Assembly: GCA_041551965.1 (NCBI GenBank)
Contig: JBFELU010000001.1
Coordinates: forward strand, 14,551 to 78,550
Source: JBFELU01 sp041551965
GTDB lineage: Bacteria; Actinomycetota; Acidimicrobiia; Spongiisociales; UBA11373
Reading direction: 5' to 3'
DNA length: 64,000 nucleotides
In this document: positions 51,696 to 60,271 of the stretch, in pieces
How the letters are laid out: each line of letters starts with the position of its first letter
Position numbering within the stretch: the stretch's first letter is position 1
The notes under the pieces: model-generated
Seen by the model: the letters and a program-made list of their open reading frames with translations, nothing else
What the model was told of the DNA's origin: nothing
The model's database searches: none
Made by a program: the position numbers and the translations under genes

Positions 51696-53542
51696 TTACC
51701 TTCTGCCGGCTCAGGCCGGCCCACTCGGTGAGCGAACGGTGGGCGTCGGCTCGTCGCCGGCAGGGTACGACGGTGGTCGAGGTTTCCTCGGCCGAAGCGT
51801 CGGCCGGCGCCTTGGCCGGGGGGTTGCTGCCGCTCGGTCGGTCGGCCGGGATCGAAACCGCCGGCTGGGTCGTGTCCCCGGCCGAGGCCAGGGTCCTCCA
51901 GGATCGAGGCGAGGCCGGGTGGCGGGTCACCGTGATCCATGAGGACTCCACCGAAGCCGTGCTGGCTGCGTTGGTGAGCACCGGCGCCGCCTTTCTCAGG
52001 ACCCGGCGGAGCGCCGTCGCCGAAGCGGCCCGGCTGACCGCTTTGCCCGGAGTCGCGGCCACGGTGTCGGTGTTCGTCGACGACGTGGATCAGGCCGTGG
52101 CGGCGGTCGGCGCGGGCGCCGGGGACCTCCTGCTCCGGGATTGGGACACGGAGCGGCTCGGCCAACTGCGCCAAGCGCTGGCCGGGGATCTGGTGGAGCG
52201 GACGGCCTTCCCGATCGGGATCTCCGTCGACGAAGCCCGGACGAGATTGGTGCCCGAGACGCTGGCCGCCTATCTGGGTCTGGTCGACGGATCGGGTGCC
52301 GTCCGTCCTCGCACGGCATGGGCTCCCGGCAAGGACGAGCCGGCTCCTTTCGCCGCCGGGAGGCTCTCGGCCGAGTGGGCCGATGCGGCATGGTCCCGTG
52401 GCGATTCTCGGGCCGGGCTCAGCGAGGTCGGCCCGGCCCTCCGGCTGATCCTGGAGCGGTCCCTCGACGGTCGGCCGCCGGCCCGGGACGACGTCGAGTT
52501 GCTGCTGCGATCCCGGGGCCGGGATGTCGAAGTCGTGGCCGCAGTGGCCGACGAGTTGCGCAGGAGGGCGGTCGGCGAATCCGTTTCGTACGTGGTCAAC
52601 CGGAACATCAACTACACCAACCAGTGCTACTTCCGTTGTGGATTCTGTGCCTTCTCGAAGGGGCCTCGTTCCCTCAACCTGCGAGGTGATCCGTATCTCC
52701 TCGAGATCCATGAGGTGGCCTTTCGGGCGAAGGAGGCATGGGAGCGGGGAGCCACCGAGGTGTGCCTCCAGGGTGGGATCCATCCGCAGTTCACCGGTGC
52801 CTTCTACGAGGAAGTGGTGACGGCGACCAAGACGGCGGCTCCCGGCATCCACGTTCATGGGTTCACTCCGCTCGAGGTGTGGCAGGGTGCCGAGACCCTG
52901 GGAATCTCCGTCGAGCAGTTCCTCGTCAGGCTTCGCAACGCCGGCCTGGGTACGTTGCCCGGGACCGCCGCAGAGATCCTCGATGACCGGATCCGGGCCC
53001 ACCTGTGCCCGGACAAGATCAAGACGGCCCAGTGGGCCTACGTGATGGAGACCGCCCATCGGGTCGGGCTGCGGTCGACGGCCACGATCATGTTCGGCCA
53101 CATCGACGACCCGGGTTCCTGGGCCAATCACTTCGAGGTGATCCGGTCGATCCAGCGGCGCACCGGCGGGTTCACGGAGTTCGTCCCGCTGCCGTTCGTC
53201 CACATGGCGGCCCCGATCTACCTGCAGGGTCGGGCCCGTCCCGGCCCGACGTGGGATGAGGTCGTGCTCATCCACGCCGTGGCCCGTCTCGCCTTCGACG
53301 GCTTGATCCCCAACATCCAGGGGTCGTGGGTCAAGCTCGGCCTGGCGGGTGCGGCGGCTCTGCTGGGGGCGGGCTGCAACGACCTCGGGGGCACGCTCAT
53401 GGACGAGAACATTTCTCGGGCCGCCGGTGCCGACCACGGCCAGGTGGTGGAGCCGGCCGATCTCGAGCGCACCATCCGCTCCGTGGGGAGGACCCCCGTC
53501 CGGAGGAACACCCTCTACGAGGCGCTGGAAACCATCGAGTGA
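51692..53542 (+). CDS. cofH: CofH subunit (5-amino-6-(D-ribitylamino)uracil--tyrosine transferase) with N-terminal extension
   Basis: 616 aa. The radical SAM CofH part begins at about residue 245 with CYFRCGFCAF (CxxxCxxC, about 310) and continues QGGIHPQFTG, HGFTPLEVWQGA and GTLMDENISRAAGA, all diagnostic. It transfers a tyrosine fragment to the flavin precursor. The first 230 residues are extra compared with the usual CofH of about 370 aa. They form an alternating alpha/beta domain (VSVFVDDVDQAVAAVGAGAG...) that I cannot assign; it is neither CofG, CofC nor CofE by motif. Translationally coupled to cofG. Confidence 0.93.
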   Translation: MITFCRLRPAHSVSERWASARRRQGTTVVEVSSAEASAGALAGGLLPLGRSAGIETAGWVVSPAEARVLQDRGEAGWRVTVIHEDSTEAVLAALVSTGAAFLRTRRSAVAEAARLTALPGVAATVSVFVDDVDQAVAAVGAGAGDLLLRDWDTERLGQLRQALAGDLVERTAFPIGISVDEARTRLVPETLAAYLGLVDGSGAVRPRTAWAPGKDEPAPFAAGRLSAEWADAAWSRGDSRAGLSEVGPALRLILERSLDGRPPARDDVELLLRSRGRDVEVVAAVADELRRRAVGESVSYVVNRNINYTNQCYFRCGFCAFSKGPRSLNLRGDPYLLEIHEVAFRAKEAWERGATEVCLQGGIHPQFTGAFYEEVVTATKTAAPGIHVHGFTPLEVWQGAETLGISVEQFLVRLRNAGLGTLPGTAAEILDDRIRAHLCPDKIKTAQWAYVMETAHRVGLRSTATIMFGHIDDPGSWANHFEVIRSIQRRTGGFTEFVPLPFVHMAAPIYLQGRARPGPTWDEVVLIHAVARLAFDGLIPNIQGSWVKLGLAGAAALLGAGCNDLGGTLMDENISRAAGADHGQVVEPADLERTIRSVGRTPVRRNTLYEALETIE

Positions 53543-53543
53543 C

Positions 53544-54884
53544 TCAGCCCGGCGGCTGGACGGCGTCCACGTTCTCCAGGTCGGACACGCGGTACCGCAT
53601 GGACACCTGGGTGGTTCCTCCGGGGTAGCCGGGGCCGACAAGCGCTGCCAGGTCGGCTGCTTCTCCCGTCAGCGAGATGTCGAGCTCGACGAGCCAGCCG
53701 GTGCCTTCGGAGATCCACACGTTGAAGACGTCCACGACGACATCGCCGGCCGACCCACCGAGTGCGGTCCCGAGATCGGCGGTGGTGCCCCGGTACCCCA
53801 GCGCGGGCACGCCGCCCACCTCGTGACGGGCCGGCGTGCCCTCGGTCACCCCGCCGAGTCCTGCTTCGAAGGGATCGATCGACCAGAGCGGACAGAACGT
53901 GAGAAGGGTGCGGTCGAGCACGGCCGCACTCGGCGATTCGACATAGTCTCCCTGTCCGGTGGGGCGGCTCCAGACGCGGCCGTCGACGACGATGAATTCG
54001 CGATCGGCGGTCCCGTCGGGGCGATCGAGACGGACTCGACAGGAGACATCGCTGCCGTGGACGATCCCCTCGGCCGTGGTCGGCCACTGCGTCCCCTCGA
54101 TGGTCACGACCTGCCGATGGTCGAATCGGTATCCGCTCGGCCCCACCCTGCTCGAGGGTTCTGGAGTGCGCTGGAGCAGCACGTCGAGGATCCTCTGCTC
54201 GACCTCCTCGGCGAGGTACTGGGCGGGGACCCGGGCATCGATCGGTTCGGTGGCGATGTGGGAGGCGAATGCGACGATGCGACCCATCGTGAAGGTCACA
54301 AGGGTTTCGTGGAGGACGCGGCCGTCCACCTCGATCTCGAGTACGAGCCCGATCGCATTGTCGCCGACGCCCTCGATCGGGTAGTCGTCGGCGGCGATCA
54401 GCGCGATGTCGGGTCGGTGGCTTCCGCCGAGTCGCTTGGTGATGTCGCCGGTGGTGTCGTTGAGCCAGTCCCGGGCTCCGCCGGCTTCCTCGAAGACGTC
54501 GATCCAGACGTACGAATCGTGATCCGGGCCGGAGTACCGGGCCCCGACACCGGTGATCCGGCCGCTCCGTTCGATGTCGTCGATCTCGTCGTCACGATCC
54601 AGCACTGCGGCGGTGATCAGATGTTCGTTGGTGCGCTCCTCGAAGACGGGTTCCTCGGTCGACACGGCGACTCCGCCGGTGCCGGAGGGGAGCATGGCGG
54701 TGAGGTCCTGCCCGGTGATGGGGTGGGCCGTGACGTCGGGCAGTGTCGGTTCGGAGTCCTCGGCGGCGGGAGGGAGCTCCGGCGCCGCGAGGGTGGTCGT
54801 CGACGGCGGGATCCCTCCGGCCGCCGACGTGCACGCGGAGAGAACAACCGATGAGAGCGCCAGTCCGGCGCGTAGCCTGATCAC
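53544..54884 (-). CDS. Large predicted lipoprotein of unknown function
   Basis: 446 aa from GTG 54884. Signal MIRLRAGLALSSVVLSAC with lipobox LSAC (Cys18), then a Pro/Thr/Glu-rich linker (about 20-60). The mature part seems to hold two similar beta-rich halves (about 65-230 and 240-440). No enzyme motif seen. The second half, with VVVDGRVWSR and a C-terminal ISLTGEAADL, is reminiscent of LppX/LprG-type lipid-carrier lipoproteins, but this is a weak impression. Convergent with cofH, 1 nt apart. Confidence 0.6.
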   Translation of the reverse strand: MIRLRAGLALSSVVLSACTSAAGGIPPSTTTLAAPELPPAAEDSEPTLPDVTAHPITGQDLTAMLPSGTGGVAVSTEEPVFEERTNEHLITAAVLDRDDEIDDIERSGRITGVGARYSGPDHDSYVWIDVFEEAGGARDWLNDTTGDITKRLGGSHRPDIALIAADDYPIEGVGDNAIGLVLEIEVDGRVLHETLVTFTMGRIVAFASHIATEPIDARVPAQYLAEEVEQRILDVLLQRTPEPSSRVGPSGYRFDHRQVVTIEGTQWPTTAEGIVHGSDVSCRVRLDRPDGTADREFIVVDGRVWSRPTGQGDYVESPSAAVLDRTLLTFCPLWSIDPFEAGLGGVTEGTPARHEVGGVPALGYRGTTADLGTALGGSAGDVVVDVFNVWISEGTGWLVELDISLTGEAADLAALVGPGYPGGTTQVSMRYRVSDLENVDAVQPPG

Positions 54885-54923
54885 GGGTATGGATTCGCCG
54901 TCTTCCGCGGTGGACTTGAGCGA

Positions 54924-56123
54924 TTACCCCTGGCGGTGGATCGAGGAGGCAGGAGCCCAACCCTCGATGCCCTCTCCGACCACGATGTGTACCCAACTCC
55001 CCACCTGACGCTTCGCCAGGTACCAGGTTCCCGGGTTGAGGGTCCCGACGACGCGGGTGTGGTCGGTGAGGTCCACCACATCGACCGGCCCCATCACGTA
55101 GCACCAGGCCGGGCCTTCGGCCTCCGGGGTCGTCTGGAGCGCTGCAACGGGTTCCTCGGTCTGTCGGGTGGCCGCGGGCTCCGCCTCCAGTTGGGCCGTC
55201 TCCTGGACCTCCGCCTCTTCTCGGGCGACGGAATCGGCCGCGGCCACCGACTCTTTCGGCGACACCAGTCCGGTCGGTGTCACCTCACCGGCCGCCACCG
55301 CCCCGGCCCGGGCCCGGTGGGCGTCGTCGGCCCTGGGGATCTCCCCGATCCGTTCGGCCTCCCTTACCCGCCAGAGGATCTCGTCCTCGGCCGGCGCCCG
55401 ACGACGGGCGCGGCGCTTTTCGGACGGCCCGGCGCGACGTCGCGTCGTCCATCCGGAGGCAGCCCGCGGTCGCAGTATCAACGCGATGATCACGCCGATC
55501 AGCGCCGCCACTGCGATCGAGATCCCGATGGAGACGTAGGAGAGCTGGAGTCGCCCGAACTGCTGACCCAACAGGGCGCCGCCCAGGCCGGTGGCGATCC
55601 CGCTCAGACCCGCTGCGGAGGGTGACCAGCGCCGCCTGGTGGCGATCGAAGTGAGCTGACCGGCGAGGCCACCGAGCGCCAGGCCGCCGGCCGTAATGCC
55701 GGCCAGGGTGGTGAACGGAAAGCGCCCGGTCACCCGCACCCAGGCGTCGGCCGTGCAGTTGTCCGTGATTCCCCGGATCCGGAAGAGGCCGACGGTGTAG
55801 GGGCTCATTTCGGCGAGCTCGAGCTCCACGCTGAAGCCGTTCTGTACCGGGCCGAAGTCGGTCGAGGCGGAATCCACGGTGATCGATGCCAGGATCACCT
55901 CGACCGATGCGGCGGTCGTGCCGGTGTCGTCCGTGCCTTGGAACACGAGCACGTCGTCGAATTGCAGCAGGAGCGGCGAGGTCAGGTCGTCGATGTCGGC
56001 GACGGCGACGCCGTTGAAGAACGCCGTGCAGGGGCCATCCACCCCGGCCGCAGCACCCGGTGTTGCGCCGATCCACAACAACCCCGCGGCGGCAACCGCA
56101 AGGCGGATTCTGCGGCCCATCAT
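54924..56123 (-). CDS. Membrane protein with signal peptide, two membrane segments and C-terminal SH3-like domain
   Basis: 399 aa from ATG 56123, placed by the TATCGT hexamer 6 nt upstream. Signal peptide (1-26), an extracytoplasmic beta-rich domain (27-135) with two Cys (FNG..., ITDNC) likely bonded, a Gly-rich membrane stretch (about 140-165) and another (about 190-218), a basic cytoplasmic segment (RRRAGPSEKRRARRRAP), an acidic Ala/Glu linker, and a bacterial SH3-type domain (about 335-399, VDVVDLTDHTRVVGTLNPG). Depending on topology the SH3 part could be inside the cell, which is unusual for this domain. No known family. Confidence 0.6.
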   Translation of the reverse strand: MMGRRIRLAVAAAGLLWIGATPGAAAGVDGPCTAFFNGVAVADIDDLTSPLLLQFDDVLVFQGTDDTGTTAASVEVILASITVDSASTDFGPVQNGFSVELELAEMSPYTVGLFRIRGITDNCTADAWVRVTGRFPFTTLAGITAGGLALGGLAGQLTSIATRRRWSPSAAGLSGIATGLGGALLGQQFGRLQLSYVSIGISIAVAALIGVIIALILRPRAASGWTTRRRAGPSEKRRARRRAPAEDEILWRVREAERIGEIPRADDAHRARAGAVAAGEVTPTGLVSPKESVAAADSVAREEAEVQETAQLEAEPAATRQTEEPVAALQTTPEAEGPAWCYVMGPVDVVDLTDHTRVVGTLNPGTWYLAKRQVGSWVHIVVGEGIEGWAPASSIHRQG

Positions 56124-56129
56124 GGGCCG

Positions 56130-56135
56130 ACGATA
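56130..56135 (-). promoter_or_regulatory. -10 element of the SH3 membrane protein gene (leaderless type)
   Basis: TATCGT on the minus strand ends 6 nt before the ATG at 56123. Confidence 0.45.
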
Positions 56136-56209
56136 CCAACTGGGTGATGGCACCCGTGACCGGATGGGGTCCCCGGACGAAGCCCGGCGGACCCGGTGAC
56201 CCTCCTGGC

Positions 56210-56215
56210 TAGGGT
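56210..56215 (+). promoter_or_regulatory. -10 element of acyl-CoA dehydrogenase gene (leaderless type)
   Basis: TAGGGT ends 6 nt before ATG 56222. Confidence 0.5.
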
Positions 56216-56221
56216 TTCCGC

Positions 56222-57442
56222 ATGCGCCCGTACGACTCTGCCGAGGAGGCGGCGTTCCGTTCGGAGGCTCGTGCCTGGCTCTCCGAGCATGCTCGGCCGC
56301 ACTCCGGACCGCCTGTGATCCCCTCCGCCATCGTGGCCGAGTGGACCCCCGAGGAGGAGGAGACTCGTCTCGAGGAGGCTCGCGCCTGGCAGGCCACCAA
56401 GTTCGACGCGGGCTGGGCCGGGATCTCGTGGCCGCCGCAGTACGGAGGCCGGGGAGGCTCCCTCATGGAGGAGCAGATCTTCGCCCAGGAGGAGTCCGGC
56501 TTCGACGTGCCGCGCGATGCTCTCGTCGTCGGAACCGGATGGTGCGGGCCCGCGATCATGGTGCACGGGAGTTCGGAGCAGAAGGAGCGCTTTCTCAGCC
56601 CGTTGCTGCGGGGCGACGAGGTGTGGTGTCAGCTCTTCTCCGAACCGGGGGCAGGATCGGATCTCGCCGCCCTGAGGACGCGCGCGGAGCGCGACGGCGA
56701 CGAGTGGGCGCTGACCGGTCAGAAGACCTGGACTACCTTCGCTCACCAGTCCCACTGGGGCCTGTGTGTGGCTCGCCACGACTTCACCGTTCCCAAGCAT
56801 CGCGGGATGACGGCGTTCATCGTCGACATGGGCGCAGCGGGAGTGGAGTGCCGTCCGTTGGTGCAGATGACCGAGTCGGCGAACTTCAACGAGGTGTTTC
56901 TCGATGGTGTTCGGGTCCCGGATTCCCAACGCATCGGCGAGGTGGGGGACGGCTGGCGCCTGGTGATCACCACGTTCATGTTCGAGCGGATGAGCGCGTC
57001 TTTGGTATCCGGCGGCGCCGTGGAGGCGTTGCGTTGCTTGCTGGACGGACGGGAGACCACGGCACCGACGAGGGATCGGTTCGTCTCGCTGTACGCCCGA
57101 TCACAGGCGCTGCGCTACACGGGCCTCCGGTTGCTGACGAACATCTCGCACGGGCGGCAGCCGGGTCCCGAAGGATCGATCCTGAAGCTGGAGAGCACCC
57201 GGTTGCTGAGCGACATCTACGACCTGGCGCTGGAGGTCCTCGGTGACGCGGGGGCTCTGGCCGGCGGGGAAGCCCCGTGGCGCGGTGATTGGAGCGCCGG
57301 TTTCCTGGGTGCTCCCGGCCTGCGGATCGGAGGCGGCACCGACCAGATCCAGCGCAACATCATCGGTGAGAGGGTGCTCGGTCTCCCCGGCGACGTCCGG
57401 GTCGACAAAGACGTGCCCTTCGACGAGGTGCGGCGGTCCTGA
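56222..57442 (+). CDS. Acyl-CoA dehydrogenase
   Basis: 406 aa. SWPPQYGGRGGSLMEEQIF, FSEPGAGSDLAALRTRAERDG (FAD/substrate loop) and the C-terminal GGTDQIQRNIIGERVLGLP are typical of the actinobacterial FadE group. The catalytic Glu position varies between subfamilies and I cannot fix it by eye. It oxidises acyl-CoA to enoyl-CoA and would hand electrons to EtfAB (40.9-42.7 kb). The stop overlaps the trmD ATG by one base, so trmD is probably co-transcribed with it. Confidence 0.93.
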   Translation: MRPYDSAEEAAFRSEARAWLSEHARPHSGPPVIPSAIVAEWTPEEEETRLEEARAWQATKFDAGWAGISWPPQYGGRGGSLMEEQIFAQEESGFDVPRDALVVGTGWCGPAIMVHGSSEQKERFLSPLLRGDEVWCQLFSEPGAGSDLAALRTRAERDGDEWALTGQKTWTTFAHQSHWGLCVARHDFTVPKHRGMTAFIVDMGAAGVECRPLVQMTESANFNEVFLDGVRVPDSQRIGEVGDGWRLVITTFMFERMSASLVSGGAVEALRCLLDGRETTAPTRDRFVSLYARSQALRYTGLRLLTNISHGRQPGPEGSILKLESTRLLSDIYDLALEVLGDAGALAGGEAPWRGDWSAGFLGAPGLRIGGGTDQIQRNIIGERVLGLPGDVRVDKDVPFDEVRRS

Positions 57443-58134
57443 TGCGGATCACGATCGTCACGATCTTCCCGGAGTTCTTCGAGAGCCCCTTGGGGGTTTC
57501 GCTGGTCGGCAGGGCGATCGCCGAGGGTGCGGTCGACCTCGAGGTGATCGACTTGCGCGACCATGGCTTGGGAAGACACCGCCAACTCGACGATGCCCCC
57601 TACGGTGGCGGCCCCGGCATGGTGATGATGATCGAGCCCCTGGCGGCGGCGCTGGCGCCGCTGCGGGACACGCACAAGGTCCTCCTCACCCCCGCCGGTG
57701 TTCCCCTGCGGCAGGGGCTCCTCGATCGTTGGGCCGGTCTCGACGCGCTCACCCTGGTCTGCGGCCGTTACGAAGGGGTGGATGAGCGGGTGGCGGAGCA
57801 CCTGATCCACGAGGAGGTCTCCCTCGGCGACTTCGTGCTCGCCGGCGGGGAGACGGCCGCCCTGGCCATCATCGAGGGGGTGACCCGCTTGCTGCCGGGA
57901 GTCATGGGCAACCCCGACTCGGCCGGGTCGGAGAGCTTCCGGGGCGGGCTTCTCGAAGAACCCCACTACACCCGTCCTGCGGTGTTCGAGGGATGGGAAG
58001 TGCCCGAGATCCTGTTGAGCGGAGATCATGGGCGCATCGAGGAGTGGCGACGCGAGATGCGATTGCAGAGAACCCGGGAGAGAAGGCCCGATCTGCTCGA
58101 CGATGAGTTAGCGCAGCCCAACGACGACGGCTAA
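57442..58134 (+). CDS. trmD: tRNA (guanine(37)-N(1))-methyltransferase TrmD
   Basis: 230 aa. RITIVTIFPEFF start; PYGGGPGMVMMIEPL; the trefoil-knot SAM site in LVCGRYEGVDERV and SLGDFVLAGGE. It makes m1G37 in tRNAs reading CNN codons and prevents frameshifting. It is separated from rimM by 9 kb and is now the second gene after an acyl-CoA dehydrogenase; rplS still follows. Confidence 0.97.
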   Translation: MRITIVTIFPEFFESPLGVSLVGRAIAEGAVDLEVIDLRDHGLGRHRQLDDAPYGGGPGMVMMIEPLAAALAPLRDTHKVLLTPAGVPLRQGLLDRWAGLDALTLVCGRYEGVDERVAEHLIHEEVSLGDFVLAGGETAALAIIEGVTRLLPGVMGNPDSAGSESFRGGLLEEPHYTRPAVFEGWEVPEILLSGDHGRIEEWRREMRLQRTRERRPDLLDDELAQPNDDG

Positions 58135-58183
58135 GCTCCCGGCGCCGGGCACCGATGTGTCCGGCGTTTCCCGGAGGGTTCCG

Positions 58184-58528
58184 ATGAACACGGTTGATCA
58201 AGTCGAAGCCGGTTACCTGCGCGACGACATCCCGGACATTGCAGCCGGCGACACCGTGCGCGTCCACGTCCGCGTGGTCGAGGGCGGCCGAGAGCGGATT
58301 CAGGTGTTCGAGGGTGTCGTGATAGCCCGCAGCGGCGGCGGCGTGCGCGAAACGATCACGGTGCGCAAGGTGAGCTTTGGGGTCGGGGTCGAGAGGATCT
58401 TCCCGATCCATGCCCCGATCGTGCAGAAGTTCGAGGTCATCCGCAGAGGCAAGGTGCGTCGCGCCAAGCTGTACTACCTCCGCGACCGGGTCGGCAAGGC
58501 CACCCGGATCAAAGAGAAGCGGGACTGA
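58184..58528 (+). CDS. rplS: 50S ribosomal protein bL19
   Basis: 114 aa from ATG 58184 with CGGAGGG upstream. GDTVRVHVRVVEGGRERIQ, FEGVVIARSGGGVRETITVR and GVGVERIFPIHAP are the conserved bL19 core; YYLRDRVGKATRIKEK ends it. It sits at the 30S-50S interface. It follows trmD in the standard order and is itself followed by a hairpin. Confidence 0.97.
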   Translation: MNTVDQVEAGYLRDDIPDIAAGDTVRVHVRVVEGGRERIQVFEGVVIARSGGGVRETITVRKVSFGVGVERIFPIHAPIVQKFEVIRRGKVRRAKLYYLRDRVGKATRIKEKRD

Positions 58529-58534
58529 CTGCGT

Positions 58535-58552
58535 GCCGGGCGCAAACCCGGC
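58535..58552 (+). terminator. Hairpin after rplS
   Basis: GCCGGG (58535-58540) pairs with CCCGGC (58547-58552) around CGCAAA, 6 nt after the rplS stop. No U-tract; terminator-like. Confidence 0.4.
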
Positions 58553-58559
58553 GCTGCGG

Positions 58560-58565
58560 TAACGT
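58560..58565 (+). promoter_or_regulatory. -10 element of lepB (leaderless type)
   Basis: TAACGT ends 6 nt before GTG 58572; the same hexamer is used before structured RNA B. Confidence 0.5.
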
Positions 58566-58571
58566 CGTGCC

Positions 58572-59357
58572 GTGACCGAAGACTCCCTTCCTGCCGAGTC
58601 GCGCTCCTTCGACGAGGCCGGCGGCTTCACCGAGATCGGAGACGTCTCCGGTGCCGACGTAGCCTCACCGACGGTGGGAGACGATCATCCGCCGGCCGAT
58701 CCCTTCGATCAGGAGGCCGACGAGGCGTTGACCCGACTGCGGGCCGATGCGCAGGATCGGGGTGAGCGGCAGGACGCCAGGAGATCGTTCTGGCGGGAGC
58801 TTCCGCTGCTCATCGTCGTGGCGCTCGTCGTGGCGGTCCTCATCAAGACCTTCCTCGTCCAAGCGTTCTACATTCCTTCGGCATCGATGGCCGACACCCT
58901 CGTCGAGGGCGATCGGGTGATGGTGAACAAGTTGGCATATCGATTCGGGGATCCCGCCCCCGGCGACGTCGTCGTCTTCGACAACCCTCGCGACGTCGAG
59001 ATCGGCGGGGAGTCCATCCTGGGCGCGGTGTTCCGCCACATCGGGGAGTCTCTCGGTGTCTCGTCCCCGGACTCCGCGCTGATCAAACGGGTGGTCGCCG
59101 TCGAAGGTCAAACTGTCGAGGTCCGCGACAACACTTTGCTCGTCGACGGCGTCGCCGTGGACGAGCCGTACGTGCGAGACGGCTCACAGATGGCCGACTT
59201 TGGTCCCGTCGACATCCCGAAAGACCACGTCTTCGTCATGGGGGACAATCGAGGTCAGAGCCAGGACAGCCGCATCTTTGGCCCGATCCCCCAGTCGGAC
59301 ATCATCGGGAAAGCGTTCGTCAAGGTCTGGCCTCCGGGCCGCTGGGGTGGCTTGTGA
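58572..59357 (+). CDS. lepB: Signal peptidase I
   Basis: 261 aa. A disordered acidic cytoplasmic N-terminus (1-70), one membrane helix (about 77-95, LLIVVALVVAVLIKTFL), then the protease domain with nucleophile S105 in PSASM and general base K172 in LIKRVVAVEG; MGDNRGQSQDSR is box E. It removes signal peptides of exported proteins. Neighbours rplS and DUF2469 are as in mycobacteria, but rnhB, usually between, is missing. Confidence 0.96.
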   Translation: MTEDSLPAESRSFDEAGGFTEIGDVSGADVASPTVGDDHPPADPFDQEADEALTRLRADAQDRGERQDARRSFWRELPLLIVVALVVAVLIKTFLVQAFYIPSASMADTLVEGDRVMVNKLAYRFGDPAPGDVVVFDNPRDVEIGGESILGAVFRHIGESLGVSSPDSALIKRVVAVEGQTVEVRDNTLLVDGVAVDEPYVRDGSQMADFGPVDIPKDHVFVMGDNRGQSQDSRIFGPIPQSDIIGKAFVKVWPPGRWGGL

Positions 59358-59423
59358 TGCGGGTTCGGTGGTGTCACCGCCTCCTGGTAGGTATGACCTC
59401 CCGGACCGTGTTCGCTGCGGCGG

Positions 59424-59429
59424 TATCAT
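59424..59429 (+). promoter_or_regulatory. -10 element of DUF2469 gene
   Basis: TATCAT, followed by a leader with CAGGAG five bases before ATG 59455. Confidence 0.4.
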
Positions 59430-59454
59430 TCCGTCTTGCCGAGGCAGGAGCGTC

Positions 59455-59754
59455 ATGAGCGAAGAGGATCTCGAGCGCTACGAGACGGACGTCGAACTCC
59501 GCATCTACCAGGAGTACCGCGACGTCCTGCCGATGTTTCGCTACGTCGTCGAGACCGAACGACGCTTCTACCTCGCCAACCAGGTTGAACTCAACACCCG
59601 CCAAGCCGACGGTTCGGTGTACTTCGAGATCGAACTGCGGGATGCCTGGGTATGGGACATGTACCGACCGGCCCGGTTCCTCAAGCACGTCAGGGTGATG
59701 ACGTTCCGGGACGTGAACATCGAAGAGGTGGAACACCCCGAGCTCGAGCTCTAG
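59455..59754 (+). CDS. DUF2469 protein (actinobacterial)
   Basis: 99 aa. MSEEDLERYETDVELRIYQEYRDVL and YVVETERRFYLANQVEL are typical of DUF2469 (mycobacterial Rv2901c), a small acidic protein nearly restricted to Actinobacteria and encoded between lepB/rnhB and yraN. Function unknown. Its start is set by a good ribosome binding site. It is a useful lineage marker. Confidence 0.92.
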   Translation: MSEEDLERYETDVELRIYQEYRDVLPMFRYVVETERRFYLANQVELNTRQADGSVYFEIELRDAWVWDMYRPARFLKHVRVMTFRDVNIEEVEHPELEL

Positions 59755-60077
59755 CAGAGCGGGTCCGGCTGGGGGCACGGGGTGAGCGCATCGCCGAAGA
59801 CTTCCTTCGACGTCGTGGGGCCGAGATCGTGGGCCGCAATCTCATCGTCGGTGGGGGTGAGATCGACCTGCTCGCCGTGCTGGCGGGACAGATGGTCGTA
59901 GTCGAGGTCCGGTGTCGTCGCCACGGCGACCCGGTGGACGAGATCACCGAAGGCAAGATCCGCCGGGTGCTCCGGGCGGCGCGGGAGGTAGGGGCGGGCC
60001 GGGTCGATCTGGTGGCCGTGCGTCTCGACGCCGCCGGTGCCCTGGTTCGCTGGATCCCGGACGTGTCGCCGAGCTAG
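59652..60077 (+). CDS. YraN/UPF0102 family endonuclease-like protein
   Basis: The family domain is LGARGERIAEDFLRRRGAEIV, GGGEIDLLAV and VVVEVRCRRHGDPVDEI, the YraN arrangement of the PD-(D/E)XK fold (here ExK is E-V-R). The only canonical in-frame start is ATG 59652, which would overlap the DUF2469 gene by 103 nt and add about 35 residues unlike the family; the domain itself begins at about 59757, just after the DUF2469 stop, where no ATG, GTG or TTG is found. Translation may start at a non-canonical codon there. The stop shares a CTAG with the convergent small gene. Confidence 0.75.
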   Translation: MGHVPTGPVPQARQGDDVPGREHRRGGTPRARALAERVRLGARGERIAEDFLRRRGAEIVGRNLIVGGGEIDLLAVLAGQMVVVEVRCRRHGDPVDEITEGKIRRVLRAAREVGAGRVDLVAVRLDAAGALVRWIPDVSPS

Positions 60078-60271
60078 CGGCGGCGTCGCTGTTCCCGGTG
60101 CCAGCAGGCCCGGTGCCAGTGCCGCCGCAGATCCGCGGCGTGCTCGGGCACGACGACGAGGTGGCCCTCGCCGACCTCGATCATGCCCTCGCACCCCGGA
60201 CAGAGATAGCGTTTCCGGGCCGCGTAGGGCTGGACCAGCGAGACGATCTCTACCCCGAAAGCGCGGCCCAC
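60074..60271 (-). CDS. Small zinc-ribbon-like actinobacterial protein
   Basis: 65 aa from GTG 60271. YLCPGCEGMIEVGEGHLVVVP followed by DLRRHWHRACW: a CxxC plus HxH/C arrangement that should bind zinc. Short proteins with this pattern (CPGC...GHxVVVP...RHWHRxCW) are widespread in Actinobacteria without known role. It overlaps the upstream membrane peptide gene by 22 nt. The start is tentative since no clear ribosome binding site is seen. Confidence 0.7.
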   Translation of the reverse strand: MGRAFGVEIVSLVQPYAARKRYLCPGCEGMIEVGEGHLVVVPEHAADLRRHWHRACWHREQRRRR

